From positions 124,001 to 188,000 of the forward strand of contig NZ_JAHKQO010000049.1 in NCBI RefSeq assembly GCF_018861065.1: DNA of 64,000 nucleotides. Reading direction: 5' to 3'. The stretch's first letter is position 1; each line of letters starts with the position of its first letter. A model generated the notes under the pieces. That model was given only the letters and a program-made list of their open reading frames with translations, did not search any database and was not told the origin of the DNA. Below are positions 41,291-49,608 of this stretch, piece after piece. Position numbers and translations under genes: made by a program. This DNA is from Paraglaciecola arctica (GTDB lineage: Bacteria; Pseudomonadota; Gammaproteobacteria; Enterobacterales; Alteromonadaceae).

Positions 41291-41304
41291 TTGATCTATA
41301 TCAA
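41291..41304. promoter_or_regulatory. FNR box upstream of fnr
   Basis: TTGAT-CTAT-ATCAA, a perfect FNR palindrome, ends 38 bp before the GTG start of the fnr gene. This fits autoregulation; whether it represses or activates depends on the unmapped start site. Confidence 0.82.
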
Positions 41305-41342
41305 TGTCTAACAGGCATTGATACACATTCGAGGAGCGTAAA

Positions 41343-42113
41343 GTGTCATTAAATACAACTCAACCGTCAGTTCTTTGTCACCATTGTGTGATGTCAGGTA
41401 TGTGTTTTGGTCAAGCGGACAAAAAACAAGTAGAGCCACGCTTGAGGTCACATAAAGTCTTCCAGAAGTCGAATTTATTATTTTCGGCGGGTCAAACTTT
41501 TGAAGCGATTTACATTTTGCGAAGTGGATCTGCAAAGTCATCTATTACCGCCAATAGTGGCAATGAGCAAATTAGCAGCTTTTATTTCCCAGGTGATTTA
41601 ATAGGTTTGGATGGCTTTGATAATGGTGAGCATGCGCAATCGATACGGTTCTTGGAAACCAGCAGTGTGTGTCGTATTGGCTTAGGTGAGTTGGACAAGG
41701 CTATGGCGAATTCGACCAGCATCAGGCATAAGATGTTGCAGAGCATGAGTCATGCCTTGAATGACGAAGATAGATTTTTACTCAGTTTAAATCATATGAA
41801 TTCAGCGCAAAGATTAGGTTCTTTTTTACTGGACTTGTCTTCACGATTCGAAGATAGGGGACTGTCTGGCAATGTGTTTGATTTGAGTATGACCCGCGTA
41901 GATATCGCCAATTATTTAGGTATGGCGATTGAAACCGTAAGTCGACTACTCACCCAGTTGCATAACGAAAAGGTCATTGAGGTGGAAAAACGTAGAGTCA
42001 CTATTTTAGATCGCAATAAATTGCAACAATGTCTGTTACTTGAGCGTGAACCGCACATGCTATTTGCTGAAAAGGTTCGTCAATCTAATAGTATCCACGT
42101 CAAGGTTGCGTAG
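41343..42113 (+). CDS. fnr: FNR/EtrA anaerobic regulator
   Basis: A 256-residue CRP/FNR-family activator that carries an oxygen-labile 4Fe-4S cluster. The N-terminal cysteines Cys12, Cys15 and Cys21 have the same C-x2-C-x5-C spacing as E. coli Cys20-23-29, and Cys110 in LETSSVCRIG corresponds to Cys122. The C-terminal helix-turn-helix is DIANYLGMAIETVSRLLTQL with the E-x2-S-R recognition residues for TTGAT. The start is GTG at 41343 with GAGGAG before it. It is convergent with ldhA, and its own promoter and those of three neighbours carry its box. Confidence 0.96.
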   Translation: MSLNTTQPSVLCHHCVMSGMCFGQADKKQVEPRLRSHKVFQKSNLLFSAGQTFEAIYILRSGSAKSSITANSGNEQISSFYFPGDLIGLDGFDNGEHAQSIRFLETSSVCRIGLGELDKAMANSTSIRHKMLQSMSHALNDEDRFLLSLNHMNSAQRLGSFLLDLSSRFEDRGLSGNVFDLSMTRVDIANYLGMAIETVSRLLTQLHNEKVIEVEKRRVTILDRNKLQQCLLLEREPHMLFAEKVRQSNSIHVKVA

Positions 42114-42121
42114 GTATTCTT

Positions 42122-43111
42122 TTAACCCACGCCATTTTGAATGCTGCCATCTAGTTCAAATTGGCTGATATTAGAAAGTGTAGTTTGTGCAATATTGAGC
42201 ATCGCTTCTTGCGTAAAAAAACCTTGATGGCTGGTAATAATCACGTTGGGGAAAGTGGTCAATCTAGCCAACACGTCATCTTGTATGCCTTTTTCAGAGA
42301 AGTCTTCGAAAAATAAGGCTTCTTCCTCTTCATAGACATCAAGTCCCAATAGTCCCACTTTCCCCGTTTTAAGTGCATTTATAATGGCTTTAGTATCGAC
42401 TAGTTTACCTCTGCTGGTATTGATAATAGTCACTCCATCTCGCATTTTTTCTAATGCTTTGTGGTTTATTAAATGATGAGTTTCGGGAGTGAGTGGACAA
42501 TGTAAAGAAATCACATCGGCTTGACTAAATAAATGCTCCAAAGTGACATAGTTAACACCGGATGCAATACATTGCTCATTTGGAACCACATCATAAGCCA
42601 TAACCTTGCAACCAAAACCTAGCATGATATTGGCAAATGCTTGTCCAATTTTTCCGGTTCCCACTACCCCTACTGTTTTGCCATGCAGGTCAAAACCCAT
42701 TAAATTGCGTAGTGAAAAATCTCCTTCTCTTATACGATTGTGGGCGCGGTGAATACCACGATTTAAACACAATAATAATCCTGCTGCATGCTCTGCTACT
42801 GCGTAAGGGGAGTACGCAGGAACCCGTACCACTGGGAGCGCAAGTTGTTTAGAGCAGGCTATGTCTACGTGGTTAAATCCTGCGCTACGCAGTGCTATGA
42901 GTTTAATCCCTTTTGCCTTTAAGCTATGTAACACTGCTGCATCTAAATTATCGTTGATAAAAGCGCAAACTACTTGTTCATCACTTATTTGCGAAGTCGA
43001 CTCTAAGTTTAAGTGTGACGAAAAATACCGAATCTGGTGAGCTCCATTTTGGTTAGCCCGTTCGAAAAATTCTTGATCATATTGTTTGCTGTTATAGAAC
43101 GCTATTTTCAC
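42122..43111 (-). CDS. ldhA: Fermentative D-lactate dehydrogenase
   Basis: A 329-residue D-2-hydroxyacid dehydrogenase, same length as E. coli LdhA and alike throughout (MKIAFYNSKQYDQEFF, ALRSAGFNHVD, VRVPAYSPYAVAEHA). NAD-binding GTGKIG, catalytic Arg in NTSRGKLVD and His in TSHQGFFT. It reduces pyruvate to D-lactate with NADH. A near-perfect FNR box lies 60 bp upstream of its start, matching anaerobic use. Confidence 0.93.
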   Translation of the reverse strand: MKIAFYNSKQYDQEFFERANQNGAHQIRYFSSHLNLESTSQISDEQVVCAFINDNLDAAVLHSLKAKGIKLIALRSAGFNHVDIACSKQLALPVVRVPAYSPYAVAEHAAGLLLCLNRGIHRAHNRIREGDFSLRNLMGFDLHGKTVGVVGTGKIGQAFANIMLGFGCKVMAYDVVPNEQCIASGVNYVTLEHLFSQADVISLHCPLTPETHHLINHKALEKMRDGVTIINTSRGKLVDTKAIINALKTGKVGLLGLDVYEEEEALFFEDFSEKGIQDDVLARLTTFPNVIITSHQGFFTQEAMLNIAQTTLSNISQFELDGSIQNGVG

Positions 43112-43170
43112 ACTTAGGCCTCTAAATAGATTGTAGAATAGGGATCATAGCGCTTACTGAAATTAGCTAT

Positions 43171-43184
43171 TTGACCTTGATCAA
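43171..43184. promoter_or_regulatory. FNR box upstream of ldhA
   Basis: TTGAC-CTTG-ATCAA on the plus strand, 9 of 10 positions. Read on the minus strand a TATGAT -10 element follows with its first base 28-29 bp from the box centre, the class II spacing for ldhA. Confidence 0.72.
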
Positions 43185-43272
43185 CTAATACCTAAGGCGC
43201 GGTGATACCCTAGATGATACCGTTTACAGATTATAACTTCGATAACAAACAGGCCGTTAGTGAGACTAAAAT

Positions 43273-44136
43273 ATGCATGTTAGAAAAATTCTGCTAATTG
43301 AAGGTGGGTTAAACGCGATTATTACCCTGTGTAAAATGACTGTGGGTTTAATGACAGGTTCAGCAGCTGTAGTGGCAGACGCAGTGCATTCACTGACTGA
43401 TTTGGTCAATAACCTTTTTGCCTGGCTCGCAATAAAAATCGCCGAGTCACCTGCTGATGGTTCTCATCCATATGGCCATCAAAAATTCGAACAATTGGCT
43501 GTATTTGCGTTGGCCTCTGTATTAACCATAGTGGCGTTTGAAGTGATAGTCAGTGCGGTAGAACGCTTTGGAGAGCCGGTTGAACAAAGTATTTTAGGTT
43601 TAGCTATATTAATTATTTCATTGCTTTTTAATATAGGTTTAGCGCTCTGGGAAGGTTATTGGGCTAAACGATTAGATTCAGAAATATTAAACGCTGATGC
43701 CACTCATACCATTAGTGATGTGTTGACTAGCGTAGTGGTCATTATTGGCTGGCAATTAGCCGCTAGAGGGTATTATTGGATAGATACTATTTTTGCCTTA
43801 GTTGTTTCGAGTATTATCTTCTATCTCGCGTTTAAGCTTTTTCAAAGAGCGGTGCCGGTTTTAGTTGACCAGAGTCGATACCCTCCCGAGCAGCTAAAAG
43901 AAGCTGTGAATAGCATACCTGCAGTGATAACAGTGGGAAATGTTCGCTCGCGAGACACAGGGAAAGGCCAAGTAGCTGACGTAACTGTTACCGTTAGCGC
44001 CAACCTTAGTACCGTCGAATCGCACCATATAGCGGATCAAATAGAAGGTGTACTAGCAGACAAGTTTGATATTCAAGATGTAGTTGTTCATGTCGAACCT
44101 GATGTGGATCAAAAACTGAGTGCTGCTGACAGTTAA
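43273..44136 (+). CDS. Cation diffusion facilitator (CDF) family transporter
   Basis: A 287-residue protein with six membrane helices and a cytoplasmic ferredoxin-like C-terminal domain. The intramembrane metal site motifs are ADAVHSLTDLVNN and ADATHTISDVLTS; the His-Asp pairing fits Zn2+ or a mixed Zn/Fe/Mn specificity. The protein exports divalent cations in exchange for protons. It is followed by a small DUF6868 gene 31 bp away. No metal regulator is near. Confidence 0.92.
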   Translation: MHVRKILLIEGGLNAIITLCKMTVGLMTGSAAVVADAVHSLTDLVNNLFAWLAIKIAESPADGSHPYGHQKFEQLAVFALASVLTIVAFEVIVSAVERFGEPVEQSILGLAILIISLLFNIGLALWEGYWAKRLDSEILNADATHTISDVLTSVVVIIGWQLAARGYYWIDTIFALVVSSIIFYLAFKLFQRAVPVLVDQSRYPPEQLKEAVNSIPAVITVGNVRSRDTGKGQVADVTVTVSANLSTVESHHIADQIEGVLADKFDIQDVVVHVEPDVDQKLSAADS

Positions 44137-44167
44137 TATCAATATATTGGTTTAACAGGAGAAACCT

Positions 44168-44410
44168 ATGTTTATTGAACAACTATTGAGTTTTTTCGCT
44201 TGGTGCACGCTGCTCAATTATTCGGTGTTAATTATATGGTTTTTTATATTCAAGTTAGGTCACGATTGGTTGCACTTGCTGCATGGAAAATGGTTCGACT
44301 TAAATGAGCAACAGTTCGATTTAATCAATTATTGTGGCATGGGACTTTTTAAGTTACTTATTTTGGTATTTAATTTGGCGCCATGGATTGCACTACAGCT
44401 AATTGAATAA
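44168..44410 (+). CDS. DUF6868 family small membrane protein
   Basis: An 80-residue protein with two hydrophobic segments (about 7-30 and 57-77) around a short loop, LHLLHGKWFDLNEQQFDLINYCG, characteristic of the family. CAGGAGAAACCT upstream is a good ribosome site. Probably co-transcribed with the CDF gene. Function unknown. Confidence 0.8.
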   Translation: MFIEQLLSFFAWCTLLNYSVLIIWFFIFKLGHDWLHLLHGKWFDLNEQQFDLINYCGMGLFKLLILVFNLAPWIALQLIE

Positions 44411-44483
44411 TCAGGCACCGAACTTAACCTTACGTTCTACATTAACGTGTTTGCACGCTAAAGGTTCTTGAGCTTTTTACCTC

Positions 44484-44822
44484 TTACAAAGTTGCAATCA
44501 GTTCGTTTGCGAGGTCGATTTTGATACCCTCTTCAATTGAATCAACCAACTGGTCCAACACTTCAATTTTGATGGAGCGATCTAAAAAGTATTTTTTAGC
44601 TTGCAGTAATTCTTTCCTACAAGCTAAAGGGGCAAACTCCATGGCATCACGAAAATTGGCGTTTTTCAAAATTAACTTCCCTTTTTCAAAAACACAAGTT
44701 TCATAGTGTTTTTTGATTTTAGTTAACTCTGGTGTGTTCAGTGAATTAGAGGCGTTTGAATTTTGATTGGCAGCGCTTTTGAAAGCTACTAGCCCTATCA
44801 TAATGGTAACTATCAGTTTCAT
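44484..44822 (-). CDS. Hypothetical exported protein
   Basis: A 112-residue protein with an N-terminal signal-like segment (MKLIVTIMIGLVAFKSAANQ) and a charged, helical mature part containing two cysteines (YETCVFEKGK and PLACRKEL) that could form a periplasmic disulfide. I do not recognise a family. It is monocistronic, downstream of nothing and convergent with DUF6868. Confidence 0.6.
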   Translation of the reverse strand: MKLIVTIMIGLVAFKSAANQNSNASNSLNTPELTKIKKHYETCVFEKGKLILKNANFRDAMEFAPLACRKELLQAKKYFLDRSIKIEVLDQLVDSIEEGIKIDLANELIATL

Positions 44823-45063
44823 TTGGCATTCCTAGCGTTGTTGTATCAATCAAAGATGCGTGATTAAAGTCGCCCATAGCTGATTGCTTTATTTTGCAGT
44901 AGCCATGGGCTGAAAATTGTTTCTTAGGGCCCTTTACATAAGCCATATAAACATTATCGTTTAAGTGGCGATTTGCATTTAACTAAAACGTACGCCCATT
45001 CTAAACATCTTTTAATCAACAGGCGTGCGATGTTTACACTTTAGCTAGATACGGTTACTCGGT

Positions 45064-47058
45064 CTAATTCGTAGTAAATCTAAAACGCGCTAATATGTTT
45101 TCAATACGATTTTTAGCTTCAATTGAGGTTGCAGACGAAGCGATTCCTTTCACTTTTTCATTGAACATCGAATAAGTATAGGACTCAACTGCCGCTTCAT
45201 ATTGCATGCGACGTTCGTTTTCTTTGCCTTGTTCAAACATTGAGACTTCTAAGTTTTCTAGAGGTTGCAATACAGCAGCGCCCATATGAGCCACAATTTT
45301 TTCAGTCAATGACTGTAAAATTTCTGTATCTGTGGATATTTCCATCGGATCAAATTTAATACCCGCATCACTTACTCCAGCGTTCGCACTGTCACTTTCT
45401 TCAAGCTTACGCTCTATAGTATCAACAAGAGTGTTTTCGCCCGTTTGTGCATCAACCACCCTGAAAGTTAACTGTAAGAAACCCACCTTTTTAGTATCCG
45501 TGACATTGTATTCTCGAACACCGTATTCTGGCACCATGATTTTTGCTTTTGGCGCGGCTTTTAACTCGGCTGGCGTAGGGTTTGGATTGACGGCTTTCCA
45601 ATTCAAGTAATTGATGTTGTCTTCAATTTTTTCGCCTACTTGGTAACGTACTGTTTTGGTGCTTGATTCGGTTTTTCCATCTACTTTGTACAGTAGAACC
45701 GAACCCATAATAGCGAAATCAATCCCATGAACGCGTCCCATTTCTTTTGCCGAGCTTTCTGAAATGACTCCCATTTGTCCTAGTTTCATCTCTTCAACAA
45801 TCGTTTTCAGATTGGCTCGTTCCATAATACTGATATCTTTGCTGGCATTATTGAACATATGAGAAATGAGGTTTTGAGTAATAATCACTCCAGAATCACT
45901 GCTTTCCATTGGACTAGTAAAGTCGAATATTGCAATTTTTCGTTTAGCTCGAGTAAAAATTGAGTCTTCTACCTGTCTGATTTCATTAAATAATTCAGGG
46001 TAGTTAGAATTTATTGAACCTATTGCTTTAAGTAAATGCCATGCAACGGCGAAGTTACCTTGTTGTTTGTAGGTACCTGCACTGAAAAAGGCTTGTTGAG
46101 ATAAACTGTCCCGAAGTTGATCCAGTCTGTTATCTTTTGTGACGTTATGGGACTGTAATTTTTTGTAGATATTCACAGCCTCGATAAAACGTCCTTCACT
46201 CATAGTGTCGATGAGTTGCGTAGAAAGTAACTCAGACTCTTTGGTTTTTGCCTCAACTAACATCTCTTGGCAGTTTTGGGATGCTTGATGGTATTCACTA
46301 AGACGTTCACATTTTGAAATAACGGTATCCCATTGTTGGCTTTTATAAGCCGTTTGCGCCTTATTGATAAAATATTGGGCGTTATCATTCTGTATTACGG
46401 TTTTAAGTAGGTTATTTGCGACTACGTGGTTAGGAGATATTTTCAGTAAATCTAGTAAATGAGCTTTAGCAGCACCAAAGTTTTCTTGTGACATCGCTTG
46501 ATTAGCTTGCTTTAAATAGCTGTCGCTTGCTTGGGTTTCAACTGTCTTTAATCGAGTCGCTACGTCTTCATAGTCACTAGATAATTGACTGAGCTCAGAT
46601 AACAACTCGTGGGATTTCCCCCAGTTTTTTTGTTGCATTTGGTCTTTAGCTTCAGCGTATAAAGATGCTATACGCATATTTAAGGCGTCACTTTTAGCAC
46701 TAACCTGTTGTTTTACCGCGTTGAGTTGAGTGGACGCAATGTTGCTTTTTTCCAAACTGGCTAAAATTTTCTTAGCTTGCTCAATATTGCTTTCTGAAGA
46801 GTCCCCTTGTAACAATCGACTAATTTTAGTTTCAGCACTTTGCAGATATTCAGCTCGCAACTCAGCAAGTTTAGCTGTAAAGGTTTTATTTTTAGGATTC
46901 TTAGCGATGGCTTGTTTAAGATATGAAATCGCTTCGCCATATTGTTGTGTGCTGGCTAGTTGATTCGCAGTGTTGAACTCCTGTGTACCATTTGAAGTTG
47001 TCGAGCCACAGCCTGACAGACCAATCACCACCGCCGATGCGAGTAATGCTTTTCTCAT
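45064..47058 (-). CDS. Lipoprotein with repeat region and CsgG domain
   Basis: A 664-residue protein. The signal ends in the lipobox LSGCG, so Cys17 is lipidated. Residues 30-370 are helical repeats of TPR type, and from about 375 a CsgG-like domain begins (RKIAIFDFTSPMESSDSGVIITQNLISHMF), with IMERANLKTIVEE as in CsgG/curli-secretion relatives. CsgG itself is an outer-membrane channel; proteins like this one with TPRs probably form or gate an envelope assembly. It lies 23 bp behind the FlgT-like gene and is divergent from the phosphatase-kinase pair. Confidence 0.85.
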   Translation of the reverse strand: MRKALLASAVVIGLSGCGSTTSNGTQEFNTANQLASTQQYGEAISYLKQAIAKNPKNKTFTAKLAELRAEYLQSAETKISRLLQGDSSESNIEQAKKILASLEKSNIASTQLNAVKQQVSAKSDALNMRIASLYAEAKDQMQQKNWGKSHELLSELSQLSSDYEDVATRLKTVETQASDSYLKQANQAMSQENFGAAKAHLLDLLKISPNHVVANNLLKTVIQNDNAQYFINKAQTAYKSQQWDTVISKCERLSEYHQASQNCQEMLVEAKTKESELLSTQLIDTMSEGRFIEAVNIYKKLQSHNVTKDNRLDQLRDSLSQQAFFSAGTYKQQGNFAVAWHLLKAIGSINSNYPELFNEIRQVEDSIFTRAKRKIAIFDFTSPMESSDSGVIITQNLISHMFNNASKDISIMERANLKTIVEEMKLGQMGVISESSAKEMGRVHGIDFAIMGSVLLYKVDGKTESSTKTVRYQVGEKIEDNINYLNWKAVNPNPTPAELKAAPKAKIMVPEYGVREYNVTDTKKVGFLQLTFRVVDAQTGENTLVDTIERKLEESDSANAGVSDAGIKFDPMEISTDTEILQSLTEKIVAHMGAAVLQPLENLEVSMFEQGKENERRMQYEAAVESYTYSMFNEKVKGIASSATSIEAKNRIENILARFRFTTN

Positions 47059-47081
47059 GATAAATCCTCTTATAATATGGT

Positions 47082-48131
47082 TTATTTTGCCGACAAAATT
47101 ATGCTGTCGCCGTGAATTTTTTCAATTGAAAAAGGCACAGTGTTCTGCTTTGACATAATGGTTAATTGTTCAAAAAGCTGTTCTGGCCAGCCCTGATATT
47201 CAATCACTAATTTAGTTTGCTGTTGATCCTGTAACTCAACTGATGAATCTTCAATGCCAACTAACCAATTAGCCATGTAAGCAATGATGTTATCGCTTTG
47301 AGTTTTATTACCTGATATGCCTACAATTACGGGTTGTTGATGGTTACCGGACCACGCATCATTAGTGTCAATGCTAATGCGTTTAGCAATTCGTTGTGCA
47401 AGTTTTGTGGCTAATCCTTTCATGGCATTGATGCTGTATGCACCGGCTTTTTGGGCCGATTCTACAGAAGTTGAAACTACTATAGCGGTTTGATTACGCA
47501 CCAACTCAACATTAGCTAACAATTGGTTGTTTTTTATTTGTATACCTTGGTATTCATCACTAATTACGCTGCTTTCAAGGTTTGATGTGAGTATAAAACT
47601 TGCGTAAATAGGAGTTTCAACATCGCTACTAAGCAATGTAAAGCCAGAACGCAGTAATTCTTTTTTTAGTGCGGTATCAAACGCATTTTGAAGGTTAGAA
47701 CGATCTCGGCCAGTGACGTGTGAGGCGCTGAAAATGATGCGGGGTTTTTTCAGCCAGTTGTATCGTTTTAACTGAGTATCAACGTGAGAGCGAACGGCTT
47801 TTTGATCAATAGTCGCGGCAATATTAACCTTAAATGTATTATCATCATATTTGCTTTCATCAATAATAATATACGAATCTAACTTGCCTTTTGCGCTAGA
47901 ATAGATTTTTTCTGAAGCAATTTTAAAATTATTGGTTTCAGTTCTGGCGCTGATATAGGTACCGAATAATTGTTCTATCGCTACTCGTTTTGCATCCTCG
48001 ATTGCCGCATTCCTTGCATCTGCAATATTGTTATTTTCAATAGAACCATATCCTGTGACTTCTACAGATTTTGCCCAGGCCAAAGAAAAATAAATGCTGA
48101 CCAGTAAAACACTTAATAAGCGTAACATCAT
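47082..48131 (-). CDS. FlgT-like periplasmic protein
   Basis: A 349-residue protein with a signal peptide (MMLRLLSVLLVSIYFSLAWA). The N-terminal domain VEVTGYGSIENNNIADARNAAIEDAKR is the alpha-beta module shared by FlgT (flagellar H-ring) and LPP20-type proteins; the C-terminal part resembles the middle/C domains of FlgT only loosely. No flagellar gene is nearby, so a flagellar role is unlikely. It precedes the CsgG lipoprotein in the same operon, and both probably form one periplasm-outer membrane complex (inference). Confidence 0.75.
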   Translation of the reverse strand: MMLRLLSVLLVSIYFSLAWAKSVEVTGYGSIENNNIADARNAAIEDAKRVAIEQLFGTYISARTETNNFKIASEKIYSSAKGKLDSYIIIDESKYDDNTFKVNIAATIDQKAVRSHVDTQLKRYNWLKKPRIIFSASHVTGRDRSNLQNAFDTALKKELLRSGFTLLSSDVETPIYASFILTSNLESSVISDEYQGIQIKNNQLLANVELVRNQTAIVVSTSVESAQKAGAYSINAMKGLATKLAQRIAKRISIDTNDAWSGNHQQPVIVGISGNKTQSDNIIAYMANWLVGIEDSSVELQDQQQTKLVIEYQGWPEQLFEQLTIMSKQNTVPFSIEKIHGDSIILSAK

Positions 48132-48438
48132 TTTTAATACTTCCCTTTAAAATGCACTATAAATTTCAAATGTAGTATTGCTAAAATAACCTCATGTTGC
48201 AATGTACATAATTTAATTAAACCCAGTCGGTATTTCTATTCTGGGTTTTTAATGACGCTAATTATTTACGTTCAATAAAATTGAAGTATTAATCTCAAAG
48301 CATATAACGAGTTAAAATACATGTTGTTGAGCGTGTCGCCCAGTTGTAAAACTTTTTATCAGTTGTTACAAAGGCAAACCGTCACCGTAAATTTTATATT
48401 CAAGTTGTGTATTTCCCGCCCATTTGTAAGGACTTCAT
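48132..48438. other. Divergent promoter region between the CsgG and PP2C operons
   Basis: 307 bp separating two divergent transcripts. It contains a hairpin with a T-run at 48219-48250 on the plus strand. No known operator was recognised. Confidence 0.5.
48219..48250 (+). terminator. Terminator-like hairpin in a divergent promoter region
   Basis: AAACCCAG and CTGGGTTT pair around a 14-base loop, followed by TTT. As it lies ahead of the PP2C gene it may be a leader attenuator or end a short unannotated RNA. Confidence 0.45.
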
Positions 48439-49290
48439 ATGTATCAAGATGCCGCATGTTATGGCGACCAAATCCAAGGTAAAAGAAATTATCAGGAGGA
48501 CACTTTTGAAATAAAAGCCTTTGGGGATGAAATCTTATTCTTGCTCTGTGATGGCATGGGAGGCCATGTTGCGGGTAAACAGGCAAGCCTTTTAGCTGTT
48601 GAGGAATTTACAAAAGGGTTTTGTCACCAAGTTGATCTGCCGATACCCAAGCGTCTAGAGGCGGGCTTAACTTTTGCAAATGAGGCTATAAAACTCAAAG
48701 TTTTGCAGTCTAACGAGCTTAATGGAATGGGCACAACCCTTGTCGCAGTGCATTTAGGCAGTAATGCTATTCATTGGGTGAGTGTAGGAGATTCTCCGTT
48801 ATGGCTTGTCCGTAATAATCAACTACAACGATTAAACGCGGACCATTCTTTGGCTGAGGTCCTTAAAAAGTTTGTGAAGCTTGGGCAAATTACCGCGCAA
48901 CAAGCCGCCAATGATCCCAAACGTCATGTTTTACTATCTTCAGTTAGTGGAGAAGAAATCAAACATATTGATTTACGTGAGTCACCTTTTGAGATGCGCA
49001 ACGGGGATTGTTTACTCTTGGCAAGTGACGGAATGGAAACCCTATCTTCTCAACAAATTATTCAGCAAGTCAACGATAATATCGAACCTAAAAAATGTGT
49101 TTCACAGTTACTTGAGTCCGTAGAAACAATCAACAAAACTCACCAAGACAATGCGACCGTGATTGTATATCGCCATGCTTGTGCTTCAAAAAAATTCGCG
49201 ATTTCAAATTTATTAACGCCTAAGCCGTTAGCTATTTTTTTGACTTTTGTATGTTTGATACTAGTAACTGTAGTAGCAGTCACTCTTTAA
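48439..49290 (+). CDS. PP2C-family Ser/Thr protein phosphatase, membrane anchored
   Basis: A 283-residue protein. Metal-binding PP2C motifs are CDGMGGHVAGKQA, GMGTTLVAV, WVSVGDSPLWL, LASDGMETL and DNATVIVY. A C-terminal membrane helix (about 260-280) anchors it, catalytic domain inside. It removes phosphate from Ser/Thr residues and is the natural antagonist of the kinase encoded next on the same strand. Confidence 0.93.
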   Translation: MYQDAACYGDQIQGKRNYQEDTFEIKAFGDEILFLLCDGMGGHVAGKQASLLAVEEFTKGFCHQVDLPIPKRLEAGLTFANEAIKLKVLQSNELNGMGTTLVAVHLGSNAIHWVSVGDSPLWLVRNNQLQRLNADHSLAEVLKKFVKLGQITAQQAANDPKRHVLLSSVSGEEIKHIDLRESPFEMRNGDCLLLASDGMETLSSQQIIQQVNDNIEPKKCVSQLLESVETINKTHQDNATVIVYRHACASKKFAISNLLTPKPLAIFLTFVCLILVTVVAVTL

Positions 49291-49608
49291 CCAAGTTAGT
49301 TACAACATTCAAAAAAATGTATGTAGAGTGGAATCGCCATTTCCCCGGTTGTTAAGCCTTGTTTGATATATATTTCTTTACATTAGTTCGCGGTATCTGC
49401 TTAATATAGCAGCATTGATGACGAGTATTTTAGTGAGTAAGGATGTTTAAATTAGTTTTGAAACCTAGCCTTTTATCAAGGGTGCTTACTATTTTTTAAT
49501 GTCTAAATTGCATATTTTGAAGAGCTGATATAGTTTTTTACAACAGACGCAATGGGCATAGGGCTCAATACGAATCTAAAGTATTTTGGTTTTAATGGGA
49601 ATTTTTTA
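49291..49608. other. Gap between the phosphatase and kinase genes
   Basis: 318 bp of AT-rich sequence. A separate kinase promoter is likely here, but no clear element is recognised. A possible longer kinase N terminus from ATG 49552 is not supported by family length. Confidence 0.35.

Noticed and set aside
44746-44946. 66-codon minus-strand frame
   Set aside because: Overlaps the start of the exported-protein gene at 44822 in another frame and lacks protein-like features.
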